From contig NC_007204.1 in NCBI RefSeq assembly GCF_000012305.1, positions 1-64,000 on the forward strand: DNA of 64,000 nt, written 5' to 3'. Shown piece after piece: positions 11,488-20,930 of the stretch (positions are counted from its first letter, which is position 1; each line of letters begins with the position of its first letter). Under the pieces are notes generated by a model. That model was not told the origin of the DNA. It saw only the letters and a program-made list of their open reading frames with translations, and did not search any database. Made by a program: the position numbers and the translations under genes. This DNA comes from Psychrobacter arcticus 273-4. Its GTDB lineage: Bacteria; Pseudomonadota; Gammaproteobacteria; Pseudomonadales; Moraxellaceae.

Positions 11488-11603
11488 TATAGTCGGTGAA
11501 AAGTAATATCGATACAATACGTACTACTGGTGCAAATTTTTCTTGCTTGCTGTGCCTACGCAGACAGAGGCGGCAAAAAATTTACACCAGCAATACGGTA
11601 GCG
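11488..11603 (+). repeat. Family I repeat, truncated copy B
   Basis: Matches copy A from TATAGTCGGTG to GGTAGCG but lacks the last 22 bp. The centre reads GGCGGCAAAAAA instead of GGCTGCAAAAAA. Lies at the broken edge of the LysE remnant. Confidence 0.88.
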
Positions 11604-11820
11604 GGCTATCTAACTGCTGATAACAAAGTGGTCATACCATATAAGTCTGAATTTTTAATTAATTTAGCCTATCACAATATAGACGATTGTCTAAGATAAG
11701 AATGAACATAAGTACGATATAGTAAAGATAGTCAATAATAAACGCATATCTAACCGCCATTACATTACCGAAACTTGTTAAAATAGCGTACCAATTTATT
11801 TATTGATGGACACTTTGTTT
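11604..11820 (+). other. Region upstream of guaA
   Basis: About 215 bp of AT-rich sequence with no gene and no recognisable riboswitch. guaB is not adjacent. It must contain the guaA promoter, but no clear -35/-10 pair stands out. Confidence 0.4.
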
Positions 11821-13416
11821 ATGACCACTGTAACTGCCACCCCCGCAATCAAAGAAGATCGCATCTTAATTCTCGATTTTGGCTCGCAGTACAGCCAGCT
11901 TATCGCCCGCCGTGTACGCGATTCAGGCGTATTCTGTGAGATGTTCCCTTACGATATCGACACCCAGCGCATCACTGATTTTGGCGCAAAAGGCATCATC
12001 TTATCTGGCGGTCCTGAGAGCGTTCACGCGGAAAACAGCCCACGCATTAACGATGCCGTATTTGAGCTAGGCGTACCCGTACTTGGTATCTGCTACGGTA
12101 TGCAAGCAATGGCAGAGCGCTTCGGTGGTAAAGTTCACGCCAGTGATATCCATGAATTTGGCGCAGCGACCATTAATATCGATGGTAAATCGACGCTGAC
12201 TAATGGCATCGAAGACGCAGCAGCGAAGCTCAATGTCTGGATGAGTCATGGTGATAAAGTGGTCGACGCCCCACAAGGCTTCGATATCGTTGCCAGTACG
12301 CCAAGCTGCCCGATTGCTATCATGGCTGACGATTCGCGCCACTATTATGGTCTTCAGTTCCACCCAGAAGTCACTCATACCGCCCAAGGTCAGGCATTGC
12401 TAGGACGTTTTGTCCATGAAATCTGTGACTGTGCGGGTAGCTGGACGCCCGATAACATCATCGATATGCGTATTGAACAGCTGAAAAAGCAAATCGGTGA
12501 TAAGCAAGTATTGCTCGGTCTTTCAGGTGGTGTTGATAGTTCAGTCGTCGCGGCACTTTTGCATAAAGCCATTGGCGACCAATTAACGTGTGTGTTTGTT
12601 GATACTGGTCTGTTGCGTCTACACGAAGGCGACCAAGTGATGCAAATTTTCGCAGAAAACATGGGCGTAAAAGTCATTCGTGTTGATGCTGAAGAGTTAT
12701 TCCTAACGGCATTGGCTGGCGAGTCTGACCCTGAAGCCAAGCGCAAAATTATTGGTAAAACCTTTATCGACGTCTTTGCCAATAGCGCCCGCGAAATCAG
12801 TGAGCAAAGCGATGGTAAAGTCATCGAATTCTTAGCGCAAGGGACGATTTATCCAGATGTGATTGAATCAGCGAAGTCGCATCAAGGTAAAGCGCACGTG
12901 ATTAAGAGCCATCATAATGTTGGTGGTTTGCCAGATGATTTGGCATTTGAATTGGTTGAGCCGTTACGTGATTTGTTTAAAGATGAAGTGCGTAAATTAG
13001 GTATCACTCTTGGTTTACCTGCGAAGATGATTAACCGTCATCCGTTCCCAGGACCGGGTTTGGGTGTGCGTATCCTAGGCGAAGTGACCAAAGAATTCGC
13101 TGATATCCTGCGTTCTGCTGATGCTATCTTTATGGAAGAGTTAGAAAAATCAGGCTGGTATGAGAAGACCGCGCAAGCGTTTGCGGTATTCCAACCAATT
13201 AAATCGGTCGGCGTGGTCGGTGATGGTCGTCGTTATGCGTGGGTGATTGCGCTACGTGCGGTTGAGACCGTGGACTTTATGACCGCGCGTTTTGCTCATC
13301 TACCGTATGATTTGATTGAGACGGTATCGAATCGCATTATGAATGAGATCGCTGAAGTATCACGCGTGACTTATGATGTGTCGAGCAAGCCACCGGCTAC
13401 TATTGAGTGGGAGTAA
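11821..13416 (+). CDS. guaA: GMP synthase (glutamine-hydrolysing)
   Basis: Converts XMP to GMP using glutamine and ATP, the last step of de novo GMP synthesis. The N-terminal class I amidotransferase begins [12 protein letters not shown]. The nucleophile Cys is in GICYGMQ and the His-Glu pair in QFHPEVTHT. The ATP pyrophosphatase domain has the PP-loop [11 protein letters not shown], and the C-terminal dimerisation domain ends in KPPATIEWE. Start taken at ATG 11821 (531 aa). ATG 11806 and TTG 11803 are in frame but have no better ribosome-binding site. A strong terminator follows, so it is probably monocistronic. Confidence 0.97.
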   Translation: MTTVTATPAIKEDRILILDFGSQYSQLIARRVRDSGVFCEMFPYDIDTQRITDFGAKGIILSGGPESVHAENSPRINDAVFELGVPVLGICYGMQAMAERFGGKVHASDIHEFGAATINIDGKSTLTNGIEDAAAKLNVWMSHGDKVVDAPQGFDIVASTPSCPIAIMADDSRHYYGLQFHPEVTHTAQGQALLGRFVHEICDCAGSWTPDNIIDMRIEQLKKQIGDKQVLLGLSGGVDSSVVAALLHKAIGDQLTCVFVDTGLLRLHEGDQVMQIFAENMGVKVIRVDAEELFLTALAGESDPEAKRKIIGKTFIDVFANSAREISEQSDGKVIEFLAQGTIYPDVIESAKSHQGKAHVIKSHHNVGGLPDDLAFELVEPLRDLFKDEVRKLGITLGLPAKMINRHPFPGPGLGVRILGEVTKEFADILRSADAIFMEELEKSGWYEKTAQAFAVFQPIKSVGVVGDGRRYAWVIALRAVETVDFMTARFAHLPYDLIETVSNRIMNEIAEVSRVTYDVSSKPPATIEWE

Positions 13417-13442
13417 TATCCTGCTTAATCTTTAGCTGACAT

Positions 13443-13476
13443 AAAAAAACACTCAACTTGGTTGGGTGTTTTTTTT
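13443..13476 (+). terminator. Rho-independent terminator of guaA
   Basis: AAAAAACACTCAAC-TTG-GTTGGGTGTTTTTTTT: compact stem with a 3-nt loop and a long T-run. Confidence 0.9.
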
Positions 13477-13572
13477 GGTTTGAATCTCTAAAGCTAAATT
13501 TTAGTTGATTATGTAGCCAATAGTCCCTAAATACTAACTAATTAAAACTGGCTAAAAAAGGGATGGATATCG

Positions 13573-14865
13573 ATGGATAAGAAACAGCTTGAGGATATAT
13601 TTAAACCATCGGTAATGGAAAGGATGAATGAGATCCAAAGACAAATAGACCCTTTACATCAGATTAGAAGTTCATCGAAAATTTCAGAAATGATGGGAAA
13701 AAATGCACGTGTAAGTTCAGTTGCTAATATTGGAGAAATTGCCAGAAAAGCATCTCAACAGTCTGGCTTAGATTTTGCCAGTTTTGAAAATCAAAGTACA
13801 ATAGCAAGGTATGCTGATTTAGGTTTTCAAGACATGGTAGCGCTTCAAGATACGTTTCTTGAAGCGAGAAGAGGATTAAGTGCTTACTCTGATACTTTGT
13901 CTATGAAAGATAGAATGATACAAAGTATAGGGGGAAATAATGCATATAAAGACATGATGGCATCATTCAGTCAATTTAGAGAATCAATAGAACCATTGAA
14001 AGGCTCTTTCAATGCAGCTCGTGCTATATTCGAAACAAGCGAATCTTTTAAACTTGTAAAAGAGATACAGTCACAGGCAGCTTTAGTCAATTCCTTATCA
14101 TCAGAGTATTCAAGTGTTTTCAAACAGTTTGAGTCATTACGCAACCTTGAATCTTTTAAAGCAATATCTAGACTTGAAAATTTCCCAAATGATAAAGTGT
14201 GGACACAAAACTATGATAAAGCACGTGAGATAACAGAAGACTCTTTAGCTGAAGCCAAAAATATAGATGCAAGTATAAGTGATGAAGTATCTTCTGTGGA
14301 TGACTTCAATAAACTTTCTGAAGAAAGACAGAGTATTTTACTTAGCTTATACAGTAATTATTACTATCCAATAATATTAACCTACCTCGTAATAGGTATA
14401 TGGTGGAACATTTTTTTAAATGAGAATTTAGATTTATCGAATAGAGTTTTTGTGTATTTCGAAAGTACAAAGGGTGTTTTCTCTTATTTAGGCACTAACT
14501 TTTATCTTCCAAGTTCAGGAGTAATAGATGGGCTCGTCGCAAGCTTTATTTACATGAAGTTTCCTGAATTTAAGAAAAACTCAAAAGACGTAGGAGTTAA
14601 AAAAGCGATAAAGATGCTTTTTTATTCTTCTGACTCTGTCATAAACCGTTCAATGCTTAAAGGGTGTCGAGTAATTACTGAAGATAATACTTATTTGAGA
14701 GAAAGTCATCATGCTGATGCTATAGGAATCGAAATTTTATCAAAAGGAACCATAGTAAGAGTAGTTGGAAAGGAAGGCAAATCTTGGCTACTAGTAGAAC
14801 CTTTGTTTAATACAGAAATAGGTAAAGGATGGATTTTGAGAAGTGACACCATAACTTTTAAATAA
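13573..14865 (+). CDS. Unknown membrane protein with helical N-terminus and SH3-like C-terminus
   Basis: I do not recognise the family. Residues 1-250 are predicted mostly helical and polar, rich in Ser, Gln and Glu, with heptad-like patches. A membrane segment lies at about 264-284 (PIILTYLVIGIWWNIFL) and a weaker hydrophobic one at about 315-332. Residues about 365-429 resemble a bacterial SH3 fold: VITEDNTYLRESHHADAIGI, then GTIVRVVGKEGKSWLLVE and GKGWI. The gene is more AT-rich than guaA or the oxidoreductases beside it and is enclosed by two terminators, which suggests horizontal gain as a single cassette. Function unknown. A defence or surface-sensing role is only a guess. Confidence 0.75.
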   Translation: MDKKQLEDIFKPSVMERMNEIQRQIDPLHQIRSSSKISEMMGKNARVSSVANIGEIARKASQQSGLDFASFENQSTIARYADLGFQDMVALQDTFLEARRGLSAYSDTLSMKDRMIQSIGGNNAYKDMMASFSQFRESIEPLKGSFNAARAIFETSESFKLVKEIQSQAALVNSLSSEYSSVFKQFESLRNLESFKAISRLENFPNDKVWTQNYDKAREITEDSLAEAKNIDASISDEVSSVDDFNKLSEERQSILLSLYSNYYYPIILTYLVIGIWWNIFLNENLDLSNRVFVYFESTKGVFSYLGTNFYLPSSGVIDGLVASFIYMKFPEFKKNSKDVGVKKAIKMLFYSSDSVINRSMLKGCRVITEDNTYLRESHHADAIGIEILSKGTIVRVVGKEGKSWLLVEPLFNTEIGKGWILRSDTITFK

Positions 14866-14925
14866 GTATATATTATCGTTTATTTTTCATACGAAAGTTT
14901 TATCTACATTAGATTAAATTTAGAG

Positions 14926-14962
14926 AAAAAGGCAGCAATCCAAAGGGAGTGCTGCCTTTTCT
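14926..14962. terminator. Bidirectional terminator
   Basis: AAAAAGGCAGCA and TGCTGCCTTTT pair around a 12-nt loop, with A and T runs on both sides. Serves the convergent SH3-like gene and the oxidoreductase at 14993. Confidence 0.85.
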
Positions 14963-14992
14963 TACAATATTTAGCTGTCAATATCCAAAACC

Positions 14993-15997
14993 CTAACCCC
15001 GCACATTCACCACATAACGACCCACGACTTGACTCGACATAAAGCGGTCTAAGTATTCTGGCGTTTGCTCTAAGGTGATTTCTTCGCCATAGCTCTCAAG
15101 ATTGGGCAGTTTCATATCGGTGGCGACGCGCTCCCAGATAGCCTTTTTATCCGCCAGCGGAATATATACCGAGTCGATACCCAACAACGACACCGCTCTA
15201 GTGATAAACGGCATGACCGTCATCGAAAATTCAGCGCCGCCCGCTAGGCCACAACTAGTAACCACCCCGCCAGCTTTGGTCTGTTTAAGCAAGTTTGCCA
15301 AATAATCACCGCCGATCGTATCAATGGCATTGGCCCATAATTCACGGCCAATAGGTTTATTGCCGATTTCATTGATAGTATCGCGATGACGCACTTCGCT
15401 TGCTCCTAAGTCTTTTAGGTGCTCGCTTTGCTCAGGCTTCCCTGAGAACGCAATGACCTCATAGCCGAGTTGTTTTAAGATGGCGATACTGATGCTGCCC
15501 ACACCGCCCGTTGCACCAGTGACGGCTACTGGACCATCGCTTGGTTTTGCACCCATTTTTTCTAGCTTTTGGACACTTAGTGCTGCGGTCAAGCCACCAG
15601 TACCATAAGTCATCGCTTCTTTTAGTGTCAGTGTTTCTGGGCACGCCAGCGCCCAATCTGCGGGTATAGATATCATTTGACTTAAGCCCCCATCGGTATT
15701 CATGCCCAAATCATAGCCAAATACCAATACTTCTTGCCCTGCGGTAAACGTGCCTGATTTGTCGCTGACGACGACGCCTGCTGCATCAATACCGGGGGTA
15801 TGTGGATATTGTTTGGTGATCCTTTTATTACCCGATGCCGACATCGCGTCTTTGAAATTTAATGATGAATAATGCACTTCGATTAATAGATCATTTTCAG
15901 GTAGGTCACTGACGCTGCGTTCTTGAATGCTTTTGCTAAAAGTGCCGTTAGTATTTTCTTCGACGACCAAAGCTTTAAACGTTCTGTGCTTAGACAT
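14993..15997 (-). CDS. acuI: YhdH/YhfP-family quinone oxidoreductase (AcuI-like)
   Basis: Medium-chain dehydrogenase/reductase without the zinc ligands. The N-terminal GroES-like domain has SSLNFKDAMSASGNKRI and PHTPGIDAAGVV. The NADPH-binding Rossmann fold has VTGATGGVGSIS. Closest in pattern to the YhdH/AcuI group, whose characterised member reduces acrylyl-CoA to propionyl-CoA. The true substrate here is unproven, so the symbol is tentative. SD AGGA lies about 8 nt before the ATG. Length 334 aa is typical. Confidence 0.88.
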   Translation of the reverse strand: MSKHRTFKALVVEENTNGTFSKSIQERSVSDLPENDLLIEVHYSSLNFKDAMSASGNKRITKQYPHTPGIDAAGVVVSDKSGTFTAGQEVLVFGYDLGMNTDGGLSQMISIPADWALACPETLTLKEAMTYGTGGLTAALSVQKLEKMGAKPSDGPVAVTGATGGVGSISIAILKQLGYEVIAFSGKPEQSEHLKDLGASEVRHRDTINEIGNKPIGRELWANAIDTIGGDYLANLLKQTKAGGVVTSCGLAGGAEFSMTVMPFITRAVSLLGIDSVYIPLADKKAIWERVATDMKLPNLESYGEEITLEQTPEYLDRFMSSQVVGRYVVNVRG

Positions 15998-16071
15998 AAA
16001 GCTATTCCTAATTAGATTTCTTTATAAAGATATTTATTTGCGAGTAGAGAAAAATGCTCGAAACCTTAAGA

Positions 16072-16209
16072 TATAGTTGAAATACTTTAAAGTCGCTACC
16101 GTATTGCTGGTGTAAATTTTTTGCAGCCTCTGTCTGCGTAGGCACAGCAAGCAAGAAAAATTTGCACCAGTAGTACGTGTTGTATCGATATTAGTTTTCA
16201 CCGACTATA
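16072..16209 (-). repeat. Family I repeat, copy C
   Basis: Full 138-bp copy in reverse orientation, starting TATAGTTGAAATAC and ending CGACTATA. Lies 11 bp from the stop of the oxidoreductase at 16221. Confidence 0.9.
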
Positions 16210-16220
16210 TAAAATGAACC

Positions 16221-17198
16221 TTAAGGTTTTAACAGCACTTTACCGTTCTTTTCTGACTGCATTTTCCCATCAACCGCTTTTAAAATATCCGACAAATCAA
16301 AAGTCGCTTCAGTCGGTAGTTTTAACTGACCATTTACCGCGCGCTCAATCAGCTCATCAACCAAGCGTTGCTTATTCTCAACGCTCATTTCTTGGCTAAG
16401 CTTACTGCCCCAAAAGCCTTTTAAGGTCGCTTGTTTAAAAATCATATCCGTAGGATTGAGCATCATCGGCTTACCTGACATCGCGCCAAACACTGCAAAT
16501 GTTCCGCCATGACCGAGTAGTGATAATAAAGCACCACTGTCTTCGCCACCAACAGAGTCAACTGCTGCGCTGATTTTGTCATCGCCAAGGATGGATTTTA
16601 CTTGGTCTTTCCAATCATCTTCTTCGGTATTGATATTGTTTTCGACCCCAATAGCTTCTAGCTCTGCTACCGCATCGCTACTGCGTACCACGTTAATGGT
16701 TTTTACGCCGCGCGCTGCTGCTAGCATAGCGAGTGACTTACCGACTGCGCCATTGGCGGCGTTCTGGATAACCCATTGACCAGCTTGTAAATCTAGGAAC
16801 TCAAGCAACATCAAAGCGCTTAGTGGCATCGCAATCAATTGTGCTGCCATCTCATCGTCTAAGCTGTCGGGCATCGGGAATACCATGTCTTCCACAGCCA
16901 CGAAATACTCTGCCCAAGTCGCTTGCACACTGGCTGCTGCGACACGTTGACCCACTTTTAATTCTTTGACGTCGCTGCCTACCGCATCGATGATACCAAC
17001 CGCTTCACTACCACCGATGGCAGGCATTTCGGGTTTAAAGCCATATTTACCGCGAATGGTCAGCAAGTCATGATTGTGAATGGAAGCTAAGATGGTTTTG
17101 ACGCGGACTTGATTGGCTTTGGGTTCTGGAGTAGGGCGATCACCGATGCTGAGTACTTCAGTTGGTTTGCCAAAATGGTCATAAGTTGCGCTACGCAT
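16221..17198 (-). CDS. Zinc-binding-dehydrogenase-type NADPH quinone/enoyl reductase
   Basis: 325-aa medium-chain dehydrogenase/reductase. GroES-like N-terminus with KPTEVLSIGDRPTPEP and GGSEAVGIIDAVG. Rossmann motif NAANGAVGKSLAMLAAARG. The C-terminal half has AVDSVGGEDS and GGTFAVFGAMSG. No structural zinc cysteine cluster is visible, so it belongs with the quinone reductase / trans-2-enoyl reductase branch rather than zinc alcohol dehydrogenases. AAGGA about 6 nt before the ATG supports the start. Not obviously cotranscribed with the similar gene at 14993 because a repeat lies between them. Substrate unknown. Confidence 0.85.
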   Translation of the reverse strand: MRSATYDHFGKPTEVLSIGDRPTPEPKANQVRVKTILASIHNHDLLTIRGKYGFKPEMPAIGGSEAVGIIDAVGSDVKELKVGQRVAAASVQATWAEYFVAVEDMVFPMPDSLDDEMAAQLIAMPLSALMLLEFLDLQAGQWVIQNAANGAVGKSLAMLAAARGVKTINVVRSSDAVAELEAIGVENNINTEEDDWKDQVKSILGDDKISAAVDSVGGEDSGALLSLLGHGGTFAVFGAMSGKPMMLNPTDMIFKQATLKGFWGSKLSQEMSVENKQRLVDELIERAVNGQLKLPTEATFDLSDILKAVDGKMQSEKNGKVLLKP

Positions 17199-17340
17199 GA
17201 TAAATCCTTTATTTAGTTTTTAGATGTGTATCTAATAAGCGAATTGATTTACAGTCATCAACAGTAACAACTCTGCCTGTCAGTTATCAGTACTTGTTTG
17301 GTTAAGGAGCATTGTTATGTACTTATGGCAGTAGATATTT

Positions 17341-17595
17341 TTAATAAAACTCAATCCGACTAAGCACGTGCTCTTGCACAAAGTAGGCACAAACATAAGC
17401 ACTTGGCCAAGCAAAGACAAAGGCTAGTCCCCACGAATGCATTAATTCCCCAAAGAAGCCGTCAACGAACCCTACTTTTACCAATAGCAGAGCGGATGAG
17501 ATAATGAGTGACATCATCAGCGCCATCAGACCGGTAAAGATAAGACGGTAGTACTTGCGCCGCGCGCGTATTCTGATGATAGGGAAGTTTGTCAT
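17341..17595 (-). CDS. DUF2798 small membrane protein
   Basis: 84 aa. Basic start (RIRARRKYYRLIF) followed by two membrane segments, about 19-41 and 52-73, the second with WPSAYVCAYFV. This is the pattern of the DUF2798 family, whose function is not known. Short ORF, but it has SD-like GGA before the ATG and a family match. Confidence 0.8.
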   Translation of the reverse strand: MTNFPIIRIRARRKYYRLIFTGLMALMMSLIISSALLLVKVGFVDGFFGELMHSWGLAFVFAWPSAYVCAYFVQEHVLSRIEFY

Positions 17596-17673
17596 AATGT
17601 TGAGTTGTCCTGCATGGTGATAGTTACGCTCAATGAACGATGGTGAATAGCGTTATGAGGCGTCATTACTGAC

Positions 17674-17811
17674 TATAGTTGAAATACTTTAAAGTCGCTA
17701 CCGTATTGCTGGTGTAAATTTTTTGCAGCCTCTGTCTGCGTAGGCACAGCAAGCAAGAAAAATTTGCACCAGTAGTACGTGTTGTATCGATATTACTTTT
17801 CACCGACTATA
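17674..17811 (-). repeat. Family I repeat, copy D
   Basis: Full 138-bp reverse-orientation copy, TATAGTTGAAATAC to CGACTATA, between the DUF2798 gene and the small lipoprotein ORF. Confidence 0.9.
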
Positions 17812-17989
17812 TGATATCGCATGCTGATGAGTGAATAAAATCGTTATTACCAATAGTAAGGTTCGTTATATTTTAAGAACCGTTATTTCGTTTCTAAAAA
17901 TAAGGATATTCTGGAAAATACCCAACTAAAGGTGGTTAGTTTTGCTACGATACATGAAATTAACAACACACATAGAATAGGATATTTCG

Positions 17990-18076
17990 ATGCTATTAAA
18001 ACGCCTAGGACTTGCCGCTCTGTTAAGTTTTACAGTCGTCGGCTGTACCACCGCGCCTAATATTTATTGGGTATGA
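17990..18076 (+). CDS. Possible 28-aa lipoprotein
   Basis: ATG to TGA encodes a basic start (MLLKRLG), a hydrophobic stretch (LAALLSFTVVG) and a lipobox VVGC with Cys19, then only nine more residues. AGG lies about 9 nt before the ATG. It could be a genuine tiny lipoprotein of the entericidin sort, or the signal-peptide stub of a longer lipoprotein whose body was lost. A weak hairpin follows (18083-18108). Confidence 0.5.
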   Translation: MLLKRLGLAALLSFTVVGCTTAPNIYWV

Positions 18077-18082
18077 GCTATT

Positions 18083-18108
18083 GTAGGCTGGGTTAAAAAT
18101 CAGCCTAC
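18083..18108. terminator. Weak bidirectional hairpin
   Basis: GTAGGCTG and CAGCCTAC around a 10-nt loop, between convergent genes. No T-run on the plus strand, so strength is uncertain. Confidence 0.5.
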
Positions 18109-18118
18109 GTCGATCAAA

Positions 18119-19162
18119 CTAACTCTCTCTTACCAGTCGCTCTAGCAGTTCAACCGTGCGCTCTTGTCTGACCAAAGCGACGCCTTGTCCTGCCCATAAA
18201 GATTGATGTTCGGCATCGAGGTTTTTGGTTGCATGGGCACGCAAAAATTTGGTCATCGCATTTAACTGTGGGTAAGGTGGCAGCTTATGAGCGCTCTCAA
18301 ATTTTGCAAAGTCACGCAGATAATCATTTAATAAACCGCGAGCCTGTTTCCCTGAGAATAATCTGGTTAAGCGCGTCTCAGAGCTGCGTTTATCTTGACT
18401 GGCATCGAGTAGCGCTTGTTTATAGATATCATTGATACCGCACTGATCGGTGGTCAAAAATGCTGTACCGAGTTGCGCAAGCTCAGCACCAGCTGTTTGT
18501 ACTGCCTTGATAGCTTGTCTTGTCATAATGCCGCCCGCAGCAATCAAAGGAATATCGGTGCAGGCACGCGTTTGACTTATCAGCGTCAATAATCCCAATG
18601 GATCGTTTTCACTTTGCGGCAACCAACCACCGCGATGCCCACCAGCTTCTAAACCTTGTACACACACCGCATCTGCGCCAATATCTGCCCATGCTTTTGC
18701 TTCTAATGGATGATTGGCAGTACCGACGACCCGTGTGCCTAGACTCTGCAAACGCTGTACCTGCTCAGCGCTGATAATGCCAAAGGTAAAACTGGCGACA
18801 GGAACGGGATTGTCATAGAGCACTTGTAGCTGCTCTGCAAAGCTTAGCGCTGGGTGCTTCGGTAGAGTAACTTCGATGTTTTTCTCTTGATAATACTCGC
18901 TTAGCCAAGTAGGTATTTCGCTGTCCAAAGCACTAGATTCGTGCTCTGATAAAACCATCAGATTGATCATAAAAGGGCGATCGGTGAGCGATTTAATAGT
19001 GTTGATTTCACTGTTTAAAACGTCTGGCGCCGTCATGCCAGCCCCCAATGACCCTAATCCACCAAAATTACTGACCGTCGCTGCCAGCTCAGGTGTGGTT
19101 GCTCCTGCCATCGGTGCTTGAACGATAGGGTAGGTTAAATTGAGAGTGTTAAGTAAGGTCAT
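18119..19162 (-). CDS. Nitronate monooxygenase
   Basis: FMN-dependent enzyme of the nitronate monooxygenase / 2-nitropropane dioxygenase family, which oxidises propionate-3-nitronate and similar compounds. TIM-barrel motifs: start YPIVQAPMAGATTPELAA, NFGGLGSLGAGM, VCVQGLEAGGHRG (FMN phosphate loop with the conserved His) and PLIAAGGI. Length 347 aa is typical. AAGGA about 9 nt before the ATG. Tandem operator-like repeats lie about 115-155 bp upstream (19276-19318). Confidence 0.92.
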   Translation of the reverse strand: MTLLNTLNLTYPIVQAPMAGATTPELAATVSNFGGLGSLGAGMTAPDVLNSEINTIKSLTDRPFMINLMVLSEHESSALDSEIPTWLSEYYQEKNIEVTLPKHPALSFAEQLQVLYDNPVPVASFTFGIISAEQVQRLQSLGTRVVGTANHPLEAKAWADIGADAVCVQGLEAGGHRGGWLPQSENDPLGLLTLISQTRACTDIPLIAAGGIMTRQAIKAVQTAGAELAQLGTAFLTTDQCGINDIYKQALLDASQDKRSSETRLTRLFSGKQARGLLNDYLRDFAKFESAHKLPPYPQLNAMTKFLRAHATKNLDAEHQSLWAGQGVALVRQERTVELLERLVRES

Positions 19163-19275
19163 GACCGGCGTCCTTGTTATTTTATGAGGAGGTTTGCATG
19201 ACTTACTTTAACAGAACAGGATAAAGAGCGTGTTGGATAGTGTTTGTTTAGTTGCTGAATATAGGAATGAGTTTT

Positions 19276-19318
19276 GACTACGATTTTGTAGTTAAAATGT
19301 TTGACTACGAAGTTGTAG
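19276..19318. promoter_or_regulatory. Tandem operator-like inverted repeats
   Basis: GACTACGATTTTGTAG (19276-19291) and GACTACGAAGTTGTAG (19303-19318) are two copies of CTAC-N6-GTAG, 27 bp apart. Such paired dyads are typical of HxlR/MarR-type repressor sites. They lie upstream of the nitronate monooxygenase, the likely target. No such regulator gene is adjacent. Confidence 0.5.
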
Positions 19319-19334
19319 CTAAGTTATGAAAAAG

Positions 19335-20568
19335 CTAGATTACTGGAATAAAGCCATAGCGACCGGTGTTCTGATTTTTAGTAAACTCAATAATATGCAT
19401 GCTTGATTTTAGATTTTCAGGCACATCTTCATTTTCGAAAATTATAACTTGTTCATTTTTAAATTCTAATAAAATATCATTAAAGAAATTATATTTTATA
19501 TTTTTTTCTTTGCCTTCTATGTCAGGCTCAGGTTCTTTGAATACAACTAGGGGCGAGTCAACTATTACCAACCCTGGGTGTGGTAAATGTTTTTTAATAC
19601 AGTATTTTAGAAGAGCAAGTGAAAAGGCTGTATATGTCAATGCTCTAACCCCCTTACCATAGGTTTTACGCTCGTGACCAGAGATAATATAGTCCCAGAT
19701 TTTTGAGTCATAGTTAAATGTGATGCGAGTATTATCGAACAAACCCCACTCAATCAGTCTATATTCAATTTCTTTACACAAATCTTCTATTTTGTTATTT
19801 ATCAATACATCGTTTTGATAGCTAGGTTCGGTCTTAGTAACAACTAAGTTTTGTATGTCTACTACTTTATTATTTAGATAATTAAGTCTTTCAATGTCTT
19901 TAAGAGTGTCTTTTTTTTCAAAAATTGTATCTTGCGTCGATTTCATATCACTGACTATTTTATTGATTTTAGGTTTTAAATTACCTTCAATTTTACTCTC
20001 AATTGATTCTAATTCTAATTCCTGTTTATCTAATGAAGAATTTAATTGATAAAGAACTTCTTGAACCTCATTCATCGTGAGATTTAATTCCTTTTTTAAG
20101 ACTTCTATACTCTTAATTTCGTATAAGCAGGAACGTTCTATGATGTTAAAATCATATTGTTCAACAGCTGTTTTTTTTTGATGTTCAGGTAGTGATTCAC
20201 AGAAGAAGCAATTAGTAGATGGTAAGCCGTCTAATTGAGTGTTTGCTTCAATTGTAGAGTTTAATCTCTCTAAATCAGATTTATACTTCTTTCCTAAAAC
20301 CTCAAACCTTTCTAAGAGTACTTTTTTAGTATGTAGCGTGCTACTTAGGTACTGAGTGTTTTTCCACAGTTTTTGACGCTCTTTTTCCTGTAAAGTGATT
20401 TTGATCTTTAAAGGTACAGTTTGGTCTTCAAGACTTTTATAAAATGATTCCAACCTATTAATTTGCTCTTTTAATTCTAATAGGTTAGGAAAATCTTTTC
20501 CGCTAGAAAAATTTTGAATTATATCTTCTAACAATTCAATTTTAGCAGTTTGCTTAGCTTTAGATAGT
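19335..20568 (-). pseudogene. ABC-3C system ATPase, C-terminal fragment (IS-interrupted)
   Basis: The 3' part of an ABC/SMC-type ATPase gene cut by the IS at 20569-21845. Long coiled-coil segments (about 60-330 of this piece) surround a CFFC motif in TNCFFCESL, reminiscent of the Rad50 zinc hook. Near the end, GLVIVDSPLVVF is a Walker B-like strand, after a signature-like region YGKGVRALTYTAFSLALLKYC. Joining it to 21849-22450 and removing the IS plus one copy of the AGT duplication gives a continuous frame of 611 codons (DDKLSKAKQTA across the junction). No start of its own is evident, so it is probably not expressed as a working protein. Confidence 0.85.
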
Positions 20569-20633
20569 TGAGCTATGCTGAAGAAACCGTACAAGTAAAC
20601 TTGGTAAACTAAGCACAACAACAGGAGTTTACC

Positions 20634-20930
20634 ATGACCAAGAAAATCAGAACCTATAGTGCAGAATTCAAAGCAGAAGCCGTCAAGAAGATAGCGGACA
20701 ACGATGGGAATATTTCAGCGACTGCAAAGCAGCTTGGTATCGCCATGCAGACCTTATCTAATTGGCACAATAAAGCCAATCAAGGCAAACTTGAGGGAAC
20801 AGCTCAATATGATCCTGAACTCATAGCAGTGATCGAAGAAAACAAACGCCTCAAACGACAGCTTAAAGTTGCCGAGGAGGAACGAGAGATCCTAAAAAAG
20901 GCGACGGCGTACTTTGCAAGGCACAGTTAG
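20634..20930 (+). CDS. IS3-family transposase OrfA
   Basis: 98-aa HTH_Tnp_1 protein: begins MTKKIRTYSAEFKAEAVKKI, with recognition helix in NISATAKQLGIAMQTLSNWHNKA. The C-terminal leucine-zipper region (NKRLKRQLKVAEEEREILKKATAYFA) holds the AAAAAAG slippery site. The SD AGGAG lies just before the ATG. The stop TAG overlaps the GTG of orfB by one base. Confidence 0.94.
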   Translation: MTKKIRTYSAEFKAEAVKKIADNDGNISATAKQLGIAMQTLSNWHNKANQGKLEGTAQYDPELIAVIEENKRLKRQLKVAEEEREILKKATAYFARHS

